Below are positions 34,097 through 45,460 of a DNA stretch of 64,000 bases, in pieces. Positions within the stretch are counted from its first letter, which is position 1; the number at the start of each line of letters is the position of its first letter. The stretch comes from Apostichopus japonicus. Taxonomy: Eukaryota > Echinodermata > Holothuroidea > Aspidochirotida > Stichopodidae. The DNA lies in contig NC_092573.1 of assembly GCF_037975245.1 (NCBI RefSeq), positions 12,501 to 76,500 on the forward strand, given 5' to 3'. A program made the position numbers and the translations under genes. The notes beneath the pieces were generated by a model. The model was not told where the DNA came from. It made no database searches and saw only the letters and a program-made list of their open reading frames with translations.

Positions 34097-37000
34097 GTGA
34101 GTGTATTACATTCAAAGGTCCAAAATCAAAAAAAATTTAATAGACTTTCAAATCAATGATATTGTCTTGCCCCACCCCTCACCTCCCTGAGGTGGGGTGG
34201 TCTCAATAGAACTAAACAATTAACAACATATGAGAATGAATTAAGTTTTGCATTGTAATAGTTTATATCAATTATATAGTAAGTTCTATTACGTCTTAAA
34301 ACTTACATCAAATCCCCAAATTTGCGCTAACAAAATAATTTTACTTGCGGAATACTGCTACTAAATAGACCAAAAAAAAGGTGGAAAATGCAGTTGTGAA
34401 TTCTCATATGGTCTCACAGCTCCAATGTAATGAAGTTAAATAGTATACGTTTAGACCTGCTCTAAGTTCTTACAAGTCTTGGTTTCGAAGCATTTCATAT
34501 CCAACCAAGTTCATTTTTTCCGGGGTTTAATTGTACATATTTGAACGCAAATTTCACAACATTACGATATTCGCATTGGTGCGTATATAGGTCGCTTACT
34601 AAGTGACTATGGATGATATTTAAACTACTTATCAGTATTGACTCTACATTCTAAAGCAGTAAATAGTGAAGTGAACTCACCAAATGGAGAACGAGATTTA
34701 CAAAATCTTTAATTATCTTCGTTCAATAAAATTGTAATCCTAACCACCGCTACATCGAGTAGATTTACTCAAGTAGTTATATATCAAATTGGTATAACTG
34801 CCAGGCCGAAGAATCATTCGTTCCACTCCCAGACAGCAAACAGATATTTGTTAAAAAAAGATATTTTGTGTCAGTGATTATTGTGTATCCTATTAAAACA
34901 TTCGACACTAGTCGGTATAACAATGCTATTCATTGGCTTAACTAATTTAAATATTGAATGGAAGGTTCAAACTGAGGTTCGGTTTTGCTCGTCGTGTCCT
35001 CCAATAACATTTTCTTTTCTTCTTTTTCTTTGCCTAAGTTGAAAGCAGAATAGAATGTTTCTAATTAAAGTTGACAATGAATGTTCCTTTGGCGAACAAT
35101 TTTTGTTTTGTTTTTTAAATAAACTATTGAGTAACTTTTCTGGATTTTGTTTTTTATTGTATTTCGTTCATAGGTAAAAGCGGTCCTATTTTGATGGGTA
35201 ACTTGGTCCTGATGATGACATTGAATGTGATCCTCTGGGTACGGTATCAGAATATCTGAGGACAAAATCGATCGTCCGTTCTGAGGAGAATATTTGCCAA
35301 TGTTCTGCGTTCTTTCCTTCCTTTTGTTTTGTTGTTTTGTATTTGTTTCTATGTTGTTTTGCACTTTTACCCGGAACATTCATTTTAGTCAAGAACGTGT
35401 ACCTATTTACATCTTTCTTAGAGCATTTAGATTAATTTAATTTTCTCAGTTTGCTCAATTATTACAAAGTAATAGCTTTGTTTTGTGTTGAATATTGCTA
35501 GATTATGGTGGTACAAAGAGAAATAAGGAAGGTATGTATCAAATTTAAAGGCTTGCAAAGGAAAAACAAATTCTGACATTAGCTGCAGCTGTTACCAAAA
35601 AGAGTTTCCAATCAATTCTTGATATTTTACATACAATAATGCAGAATTTGTTTTACAGAAAGGAACAGTCTTCTTTTAAAAAAAGATGGGTTGTAATTGG
35701 TTTACTGGACTTTTACTTAAAACCATTTAACAGAATAAATTTGTTTTCCGGTGACATTTTTATCATGTAAATTCTATACAGAAATATTCAGTATGAGATC
35801 ATAACCTGTGTGTTAATGTTACAGGTATTAAGAGTACTTTAACATAAGAATTCGGTTTTATACATTTTTTTCTTTAACATAGAAAACCTTTTTTTGTGCA
35901 TCTTTCAGAGTTTTTCCTGCACAACTCTTGTGGTATTTTTAACAGAGTAAAACTGTTTTGGTTACATATTTCAAAGTTTTTCTGCACGACAGCGGACAGA
36001 GCTACTTTTAACAGACAAATGTCTGATTTTACAGATCTTTGAAAGTTATGCTTTACAACTGTAAGTTGTGGTATTTTCAACAAGAAATTCTGTTTATATA
36101 GATCCTACAAAGATATTCAATAAAACTGTGGTGTTTTTAACTTTGACATTGTTTTATACACCTATATAACAATTATTGCTCATACTTATCGGTCACTTTC
36201 TTACAAATAGAGTGACCGATTTCCACACATTCATTTGTACTTTAAAAGTTACATTGCATAATAATCGTTACCAAACACTTAACACTTTCCTTTGCACTGT
36301 GACTTGCACAGTTGCTGACAAACAACGATATCGTAAAGATTTAAAATAGTTCTCATGTTGATTTCCAAATCATTTGAAGTTTCAAAGATGAAAACAAGTA
36401 AAGAACGGAAGACTAAATATGGATTTAAGGAGTCATAGTATTTCTTACCAAAATCAAATATTTGTAAATAAGTAGTTTCCTAACGTTTAACACCACAAAC
36501 ATTAACATTTTTCACACAGCTCTCGCTAACATAGTGAACATGACTCAAGATAGTATGGTATTGATTTCAGCACACCTTCCTAAAGGCTGCTTTGGAAGAT
36601 GTAGAACTAACAACAATTAGAAAATAAATGTGAATCGCATGGCAGTAATGTAGGTTGGATCCTTGGAGAATGATTAATGGAAACCATGGTTTACTTTGAT
36701 GACAATTACCTCAACCCATGGTTGACAAATATGGTAAAATGCCTTGGTATAAATCTGTGGTGGGGATTTTTCATTACATTGGCCTGGTTGTCCATCTTTT
36801 TGACAGTAACATCCACTTCCCAGGAAAAGATATCTGAACTTTTACTCACAAAAACTCACAATCTGAAATTGTCACATTTTCTAGGAGACTGGTACTTTTA
36901 TTCAAGAAATTCACAAAAGAATCAAATGGATATGTTTTTGTCCCTGGATTAAAAAAAAAACAAGGTTAACAAAGTAATAATTAAAATAATACAAGTCCAA

Positions 37001-37230
37001 TAATCTTTAAAATAGTGACATAACAGACTATTACTTGACACACCTTAACTTGACATCCTTTTGTCAACTATAAAAGATCAAATCAGGTTCACATAACTTA
37101 AGGAGAGAAAATAGGACTGCCAAACTTATATGAACTAATTTTCAATGGAATACAACAAATTAACAGTTAAACCATGAAAAGTTTAATGAATACATTACTT
37201 CAGACTGTGGTCAACACTGTGGTCGTGTAA
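34097..37230. other. Intron/flank of the Cys-repeat gene; no firm exon
   Basis: A candidate 30-nt exon at 35,502-35,531 sits between TTGCTAG and GTATGT and keeps phase 1 with the donor at 34,096, but it is too short to prove. Positions 35,840-36,150 hold a degenerate tandem repeat of about 65 bp ('cagatctttgaaagtt', 'tttcaaagtttttctgcac'). The open frame 36,677-36,952 has no support. Confidence 0.35.
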
Positions 37231-38710
37231 GGATGGATGGATGGATGGCTGGCTGGCTGGCTGGACGATGGATGGATGGATGGATGGATGGCTGACTGGC
37301 TGGCTGGCTGGCTGGCTGGATGGATGGCTGGCTGGATGATGGATGCATGGATGGATGCATGGATGGATGGATAGATGGATGGATGGATGGATGGATGGAT
37401 GGCTGGCTGGCTGGCTGGCTGGATGATGGATGGATGGATGGATGGATGGATGGATGGATGTATGGGTGGGTGGATGGATGGATGGATGGATGGCTGGCTG
37501 GCTGGCTGGCTGGCTGGATGATGGATGGATGGATGGATGGATCGATGGATGGATGGATGGATGGATGGATGGACGGATGGATGCATGGATGCATGGATGG
37601 ATGCATGGATGGATGAATGGATGGATGGATGCATGCATGGATGGATGGATGCATGGATGCATGGATGGATGCATGGATGGATGCATGAATGGATGCATGG
37701 ATGGGTGCATGGATGGATGGATGCATGGATGGATGGATGGATGGATGGATGGATGGATGGATGGATGGATGGATGGATGGATGGATGGATGGATGGATGG
37801 ATGGATGGATGGATGGATGGATGGATGGATGGATGGATGGATGGATGCATGGATGCATGCATGGATGCATGGATGCATGCATGGATGGATGGATGGATGG
37901 ATGCATGGATGGATGGATGGATGGATGGATGGATGGATGGATGGAGATGGATGGATGGATGGATGGATGGATGGATGGATGGATGGATGGATGGATGGAT
38001 GGATGGATGGATGGATGGATGGATGGATGGATGGATGGATGGATGGATGGATGGATGGATGGATGGATGGATGGATGGATGGATGGATGGATGGATGGAT
38101 GGATGGATGGATGGATGGATGGATGCATGCATGGATGGATGGATGGATGGATGGATGGATGGATGGATGGATGGATGGATGGATGGATGGATGGATGGAT
38201 GGATGCATGGATGGATGGATGGATGCATGCATGGATGGATAGATGGATGGATGGATGGATGGATGGATGGATGGATGGATGGATGGATGGATGGATGGAT
38301 GGATGGATGGATGGATGGATGGATGGATGGATGGATGGATGGATGGATGGATGGATGGATGGATGGATGGATGGATGGATGGATGGATGGATGGATGGAT
38401 GGATGGATGGATGGATGGATGGATGGATGGATGGATGGATGGATGGATGGATGGATGGATGGATGGATGCATGGATGGATGGATGCATGGATGGATGGAT
38501 GGATGGATGGATGGATGCATGGATGGATGGATGGATGGATGGATGGATGGATGGATGGATGGATGGATGGATGGATGGATGGATGGATGGATGGATGGAT
38601 GGATGGATGGATGGATGGATGGATGGATGGATGGATGGATGATGGATGCATGGATGGATGCATGGATGGATGGATAGATGGATGGATGGATGGATGGATG
38701 GATGGATGGC
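37231..38710. repeat. GGAT/ATCC tetranucleotide microsatellite, about 1.48 kb
   Basis: The array is almost uninterrupted GGAT, with GCAT variants spread through it and GGCT runs clustered at the left end (37,240-37,520). Long open frames on all six frames (up to 520 codons of PSIH or MDGW) are artefacts of a stop-free repeat and are not genes. Confidence 0.97.
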
Positions 38711-40592
38711 AGTCTTTTATTTTTACAACTGCATGTTAACCTATGATCACCAGTCACAGATCATCTACCTGCATCATGAGGAACAGTTTCTAATAAGGCC
38801 AGTTCTTGGTTGTATGTGCACCAAACACATGAGTTAGATCATAACGTTAGTATACACACTAGCCAGGCACCATAGCAGGTTTTTGTGTGAAAGGGTTGAC
38901 ATAACAACTAAAACCTGCATTGAATCCTAAAATTAGCAACATCGTGAAACACTGATAATTTCATTAATACTTGTGGACTCGAACTGATAAACTCCTGTGA
39001 GGCCTTTACAGTGTCCATTCATTCTCAAAATCCTTCGTGTGGCCAAGAAGAGAGAGAACTTTGTGATGCACATCAGACTTCCTTTCATATTGTCCCGATG
39101 TACTTTGGATTGAGGTTAACAAAACCTTCCAACAGTCTTCAGATCACATTTTACCAGTAAATCATATACCCTTTTCACGTAAGTCATAATTAAGATGAGT
39201 CAGGTATGAGGCACAAAAGGCAGGTCCTGTGAACAGGAGCATGGGCTCTATGAGCAAGGCTCGTACGGCCCTTAAAATAAATGCAATTCTTATGTACAAC
39301 CATGACATCCAGCATTCTGGTATCTGTTGTTGCGACTTAAAATTCATCACAACCATTAACATATACATATATGCTAGCGGAAGATGTTCTGATCGCCACA
39401 CAGTAGGTCAAATAACCCCCCCCCCCCCCCCATTAGGCCTCTGGCACTGGTAAGGGGAATGCTACCTTTCTAAGTCCTGTCAGACCTGTATCATGACATC
39501 AAACTCACCTTGGAACATGCTAAATGATCATAAGTGAGTGCGATATCAAACAAGTATCAGTAAGAAGCAATACATTTTCATAGTACTCACGGCTGCCCTA
39601 AACTGCATAGGTATACAAAATGCTGCTGGATTATTTGTATGTTACACACATTAGAAAAAAAAAAGTTGCAGATAGGAAAGAAAAGAGCACTCTTAAAATC
39701 CACCTCGTGGTCATTAATAATGACACCCTTAAACTGCTACCATGAATCTCTTCCCAGTCAGAAAGTTGGAGCCTAAAATAGAAAGAAAATCTTATTTTAA
39801 TCCAAAACCAATTAACTAAACTCACTGAAAAATTGAAATGAAACAATAAAATCCCTGATGACTTTGGACTTTATATTCCTTATCATCCAAAGTTGATGAA
39901 AACTGTACTTTATCACAATCTTAAAAATGTATATCTTTCCAGTTTTATACTCAACTGGCTCATACAGTTGTCATTGCTTTTCACCACCTTTTCATATACT
40001 GTGTGAACTGCTGTGTGAAAGTGTGAACTCGATTTGAACTAGATGACCTTTTACCACTTTATATATACTGGTGAAACTTTCAATTTAACTTCCTTATGTC
40101 TACTGGTCAACGGCGGGTACAGAGTGGGGGCGGATCAGCGCCCCTCAAGTCGACAAAGAAAACAAGTGAAAATATTTTAAAATATATAAATAAACCAGAT
40201 GCACGGGCGGCCCGCCCAGGTACTTGCCCCCCTCACCCTCCCCCACCAAAAATAATATCAAAGTATAACAAATATGATGCTGTGATTTTAACAAGTATCA
40301 ACGTAGTTCAACCACATACAGACTTCCTGTCCTTGATACTTGACAAATTTTTGGCAGGAAAATATTGTAGAGTAAGTTTTTTTCCATCTGCACTAGATAT
40401 TTTCAGATATTTTTCAGAAAAGACAAATATTCTGTAAACTCTGAAATTCCAATCAGAATATCTATTATATTACAGATTGACAATAATCATCTCTCAGTTT
40501 AAAGTTACAAAGTAGGTTTTGCAAGTTACATATCCATGAAGTTTGTATGTGACACCACCAAAGTTCTTGTTCGTACCAGCAAAATGGTCTCC
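38711..40592. other. No confident gene
   Basis: Minus-strand splice-like signals near 39.5-39.7 kb (donors at 39,508 and 39,590) do not assemble into a convincing gene. The last ~100 bp resemble the 5' flank of Gly-rich copy 3 ('gttcgtaccagcaa(a/g)atgg'). Confidence 0.3.
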
Positions 40593-40600
40593 TATATAAG
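40593..40600 (+). promoter_or_regulatory. TATA-like box of Gly-rich gene copy 2
   Basis: TATATAAG lies 164 bp upstream of the start codon, in a block conserved with copy 3 (GGTCTCCTATATAAGC here, GGTCTCCTGTATAGTAAGC there). Transcription start is inferred near 40,625. Confidence 0.45.
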
Positions 40601-40763
40601 CCGTATAAAGTTACGAAAAACAATATAGTATCATTTGCATCGTTTCAAAGAAAAAGAGCATGTTAACTATCTACTCGAAGGAGGGTAATTTGATACTCTG
40701 CAACATTGCTTAAAAGTCCTCGTATTTGTCCAGGCATTTACATTGTCAAAGAATTTTACGAAG

Positions 40764-43700
40764 ATGAGACCGCTGTTTGTGACCATTTTAGTTTGTTGTC
40801 TTATAGCTAGTGCCTTGCAGAGCACAGAAGGCCGTAAGGTAAGAGTCTTCTTTCTTGTACCTTTCCTAACTTTAAGTCGAAAGACTCATATTGTTACATC
40901 ATAGTTATTAGTCAATCAGACTGAAGCAAATACATGAGTATAATGTTTGTCACTTCTGTGTGATTGATTATAGGTATGCTGCATTGGCCCCAAATTTGCC
41001 AGATATTCAAATATGGTCACCTTTGGTCAATATTGTTAAACCATTGTTATTACCACCCTGGAGAAAATTTACCTCACTGGGACATTCAGTTATCTTGTGT
41101 GTTCATTTAGAATGTCTGAAAACAATTTGGAGAGTAAAGACCTCCAGTAAAGTACTTTTTAAAAACTTCTAGCAATTATAGCCTGCTATAATTTGGGGCC
41201 TATACAGACTACCTTGAAATACGGTAAGTTGCTAACGGTCTGCAGTGTATTTTACATTACCATCGTCATTAACTGGAACTGGTCGATAAGCGGTGACGTT
41301 GTGCGTCCGTCAAATGACATAATGTAAAACATTTTCGTAGATACTATTAAGTTCATACATAACTGAATGATGTCACATGCAATTGAAAATTTCATAGCAT
41401 AGACACTTGCAACATGGGTCATAAAGGTTTTTACAAAACCTTTATGAGGAGATCATTTCTCATTAGCCTATGAAAGGCCTATGAAGTATTTGACAAGTCG
41501 AATTTAAATGAAAAGCAAGTGATCAGAGCAAACCGGCTGCCGTATAATCGCTTTTATGATCATCTCGATGTTTTAAAAAACAATTCCATGTGCACGAATA
41601 TTCTTGTAACTTGTTTCTTCTTGCTATACTGTACTGTATACTGATTAGCCTACTTCCGTGATCTCCCGAGGCAGAAATTGAAATTATAAAAGCATGGCAT
41701 GCCTATAAAATATTATTTGCAAATGCAAAATTTCCAATCCTGATAACATTCGTAACGACTCAATTCTTCTGTCGAAAGTAACTTAAACCATTTCAATGTA
41801 CATCGCCTTTAGTCACTACTCCACGAATGATCTTTGTCGAAACATTACAACACGGCTTACTCTTATGCTATTTGGTTATAACCATATGTTAGCCTATCGT
41901 TCAAACATCACGCTCCCTACATGAGGTAAAACAGCTTTTTCCATTTATCGGAGTTGGAAACTGATTTTGTGCACAAGGAGTAAAGATGATCCCACAATTA
42001 AAGGAGCTGAAGAAGTTTCTTATCCGTCTAAACAGCTAATCAAATCATCGGATTTTTGTTTAAATATATTTAGCAACCAAAAGTTCGTTACTATAGTTAT
42101 TGAACCCCCTTTTTTGCTTTTTTTGTAAAGCTTTGTAAAAGGTAATTTCATGTTTACCCCGGACGCTAAAGATTTTTCAGATTAGTTTCGTTCTGGCTGA
42201 AACAACTCATCGACTAAAACATGTTGAATTCACGACTTGCGTTAACTGCAGAACAAAGTCCTGAAGTGATAGCTTGTGATATGCGAGATAACCGGCAGTA
42301 ACCAGAATAATCTGCTTACAGAAAAGAAAGTTCAGGTATTCCTCTGTCTATATATTATTGGGGGGGGGGCTTTAAATTCACTATATGAGGTAATATGTGA
42401 ATGCCGTGGCGGCACCCAGAGGTGCATGGGGTGAGGCTACTTCTCACCAATTTTAATTTTAATTTGCGCTCGAAATTCATTGGGAGGACCAGCAAATATC
42501 TGAAAGTGTTGTACCAATGCGTCCCTATACAATGCAACCATCCCCTTTATCAGTACATTCGCGATCATAATCTACCCTGCCCCACCCACCACAAACAGTC
42601 TAATCTCAAACACACCACCGATGCGCTGATCAATTTCGTTTTTATATATTCCCCCTCCCCGTGAAAATTCTTCAGAGCACCTTGAGCTTTCTATTAAGGT
42701 AGAACATTCCGATATAAATAAAAACACGGGAAATCTGCCAATTAAATTATATTTATTGATTTGAGAAAGCAAATTCTAATTTTTTAATACGATCGGGGTC
42801 ATCTTAAGATTGCACATTTATTGTGTTGCATTTCTAAAGTTGTGATTGACGGTAATGCAATATCGAAGAAATTTCCAAAATGGTATGTTTGAAAGATACA
42901 AAAGTGTTTATGAATGGAAAGCTGCAGTCGTGTTGTTCATAGTATAATACTTCTATGGCTCGATGTATCAGAAATGTTTACATTGTCTGTAAAATTCTAT
43001 ACGTGAACTCGTAAAATTGCTTGCAACTCCAAACCAAGATTTTGCTGTTGTTACAGGTAATGCAATTCATCACAGCCATTTGAGAACGTGTTCTATCTGT
43101 CTCTCACTATTTCTGAAGCTAACAGACCCCTGAAATGGATAGTATCCGTTTCAAGAAATTTGGTAAAGACATCAGGCGCGGGTGCAGGTTCTTAACTTTG
43201 TAAATGGGAAAAATTATAAACCTGTTAATTTTCTAGCATCTTAAAAATCAAGATAAGTACACAAAAGAACATGAATCGTGCATTATTATGCAGTGGGACC
43301 ACTCTGCAATTTCGGAATAGGCTAGCAAGTAACTTTTGATCATGTATCCGTCATAATGGCTAAGGTCGGGAAAAAATCCGAGTGCATGCAATAACCAGTA
43401 AAAATTAAATGGATTGAGAAAGAAGTGTCCTAAGACGACCGAACCCTCGCAGCTTGAATGGGTGCTGTTGTTTTGGCGGACAATGCACAGGCGGTAATGA
43501 ACAAAGCTTCCAGATTAACCTCTTTCGCAAACACATGGCGCCTCTATTGTTCCGTGAGATTCTCGCCCGGCTTAACAGGGTTCGCGATCTCGTATGAAAC
43601 GAGTTGTCTATTGCTACTATAATTTTCGATACGATAACTTCAATCATACCACAATTTAAGTAATGTACATCCGATCGAAAGTATATTAAAGTTGTCGACA

Positions 43701-43932
43701 ATGGACCTAACATGACCGAATACATGCTTGAAAGCAATGAATGCTTGTTTTGGCATACGACGGATTTGTTTTTTTGTTCTTTATTTTTCAGAAAGAACGA
43801 ACATGGTATCCTAGTGGAGGAGGAGGTGGTGGTGGAGGAGGAGGTGGAGGAGGAGGTGGAGGAGGAGGTGGAGGAGGAGGAGGTAGAGGAGGAGGAGGAG
43901 GAGGAGGAGGTGGTGGAAGACGCCCTTGGTAG
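40764..43932 (+). CDS. Secreted poly-glycine peptide gene, copy 2 (two exons)
   Basis: This encodes a 71-residue paralogue of the gene at 3.6 kb. Exon 1 is 40,764-40,838: MRPLFVTILVCCLIAS then ALQSTEGRK, a signal peptide with a basic end, and the donor AAG|GTAAGA. Exon 2 is 43,792-43,932, after the acceptor TTATTTTTCAG. It encodes KERTWYPS, 23 glycines, one arginine, 10 glycines and RRPW, then TAG. The block between the head and RRPW is 34 residues, as in copy 1. Phase 0; the intron is 2,953 bp. The glycine codons are mostly GGA and GGT. The head retains an aromatic/Pro character (TWYPS versus LFWPW in copy 1). Possible roles such as an antimicrobial, mucus or matrix peptide are inference only. 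This is the best preserved copy: TATA-like box, start, donor, acceptor and stop are all intact. Confidence 0.75.
41420..41446. other. Perfect 12-bp inverted repeat in the copy 2 intron
   Basis: CATAAAGGTTTT is followed by TAC and then AAAACCTTTATG. A small stem-loop would form; no function can be assigned. Confidence 0.75.
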
Positions 43933-44682
43933 AACGGAATGATAGCTACAAGAATCTTCATCGCAAGATCATTTCTATAACTTTCTTCCCTCATTTCGTA
44001 TGAATACTAGTCCTTTATGAGGAGCACCAGAGCGCCTCGTGAAACAGAATGTTCCCACAATGGAAATATTGCCGCATCATGCCTACATGTATCCATACCC
44101 ATTTTCAAAGCTGATGAATATGGTGCCAATGATGGCAACAGTTGATGGTGATGATGATACTGATGTTTGCTGGTCACATTTGAAACCACTATTTTCCTTT
44201 ACTACTTCGGCTATTTTGTGAATTACACCTGACTTTAAGTATATAATCATGTCATATACCTGATCCACGAGCAGTGGTGATACTTGCGTTCGATGTTCAC
44301 CCTAATCTCCTGATGAATTGGATTAAATACTTTCTAACTATTTACTTCAGTTTCATGATAACATTAACGATGTTGTGGTGTTGTCACTTATCGCTACTGT
44401 CTAATACACTTGATCTTACTCTGCAGAACTAGTCACGTTTGTTTCTTTTTGACCATGATCTGACTTAGCACGCTCATTTTCATAAAATTAACCAAGCCCG
44501 TAACAACGCTGACATAATAAGAACGGTATACCCACAGACAAACAGTAAAATACATCAGGACAGGGTTGGGGCATACTATAGGGCATAACTAGATCGCTAT
44601 TGCCTCAATGGCGGTGGTGCCTTGAAACAAGAGTTGTATTTAGCGACTTGAATTAAACTAGCACCTTTTTATTACTAACCGG
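43933..44682. other. 3' flank of Gly-rich copy 2
   Basis: Homologous to the 3' flanks of copies 1 and 3 ('aatgatagct', 'acctgactttaagtatata', 'atctcctgatgaattggat', 'gacataataagaacg'). It probably includes the 3' UTR. No polyadenylation site is assigned. Confidence 0.45.
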
Positions 44683-45460
44683 GAGGAAATTTACCTCACG
44701 GGGACATTCAGTCATCTTGTGTGTTTATTTAGAATGTCTGAGAACAATTTGGAGTAAAGACCTCCAGGAAAGTACTTTTTGAAAACTTCTAGCAATTATA
44801 TCCTGCTATAATTTGGGGCCTATATACAGACTACCTTAAACTAATAATATCTGAACCACTTCTATGCCGTTTTAATCAACCCTACGACAAGATCCCAGCT
44901 GTAAAAGAGTATGCTGGTGACAAACAACTCGAATATGGTTGATCGAATGTAACTTGTTTTCAAATACTTCCAAAAGCTTTGCTGAGACTATTATAATCTA
45001 CTTGTTGATTTATCCTTGAGACCTGATACTTTTGGATTGTTTGTTTAGCAGTTGGAAGCTTTCCATACTTATTATTAGATATTTATCAAAATGTATCTTT
45101 CTTGGTAGAAATATTCTTTTCCTCTGTGGATCATTCGATTGACAAGTTACAACAACAAAAACACTTTCAGCTGAATTGCAATGATAACATCATCATGCCG
45201 TTGTTGCCAGATGCATTAACAAAATACCACAAAAATTGAACCCCAAAAATCATATCTTCGCGATACAATATGCTACGAGGATATGGCTTTTGCCTAAAGA
45301 TACAGCAAGCGTTCAGGCTAAGCAATCAAAGTCAGCGATCATAATGATCATTTTCATGGGTTCCGTGTGGTACATGGAAAGAAGGTTGAATAGTTGTAGA
45401 CACGGTAACATACATGGCTACCATGTCTTGCCTAGTCAAACTAATTCTAAATATAAATAA
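44683..45460 (+). pseudogene. Intron remnant of a fourth Gly-rich gene copy
   Basis: Positions 44,683-44,835 repeat a block of the copy 2 intron (41,050-41,218; shared 'cttctagcaattata' and 'ctataatttggggcctata'). Positions 45,110-45,330 repeat a block of the copy 3 intron (48,490-48,730; shared 'atattcttttcctctg' and 'gcattaacaaaata'). Finding the two intronic blocks in order, with no exons, suggests a deleted gene copy. No coding sequence remains. Confidence 0.5.

Noticed and set aside
37195-38757. Open frames of up to 520 codons (PSIHPSIH and MDGWMDGW repeats) on both strands
   Set aside because: They are the six-frame reading of a stop-free GGAT microsatellite. No start context, splice sites or non-repeat protein sequence.
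39509-39736. Minus-strand exon-like segments (donors at 39,508 and 39,590; readings such as GVIINDHEVDFKSA)
   Set aside because: The segments do not join in phase to further exons, one lacks a plausible acceptor, and no family is recognised.
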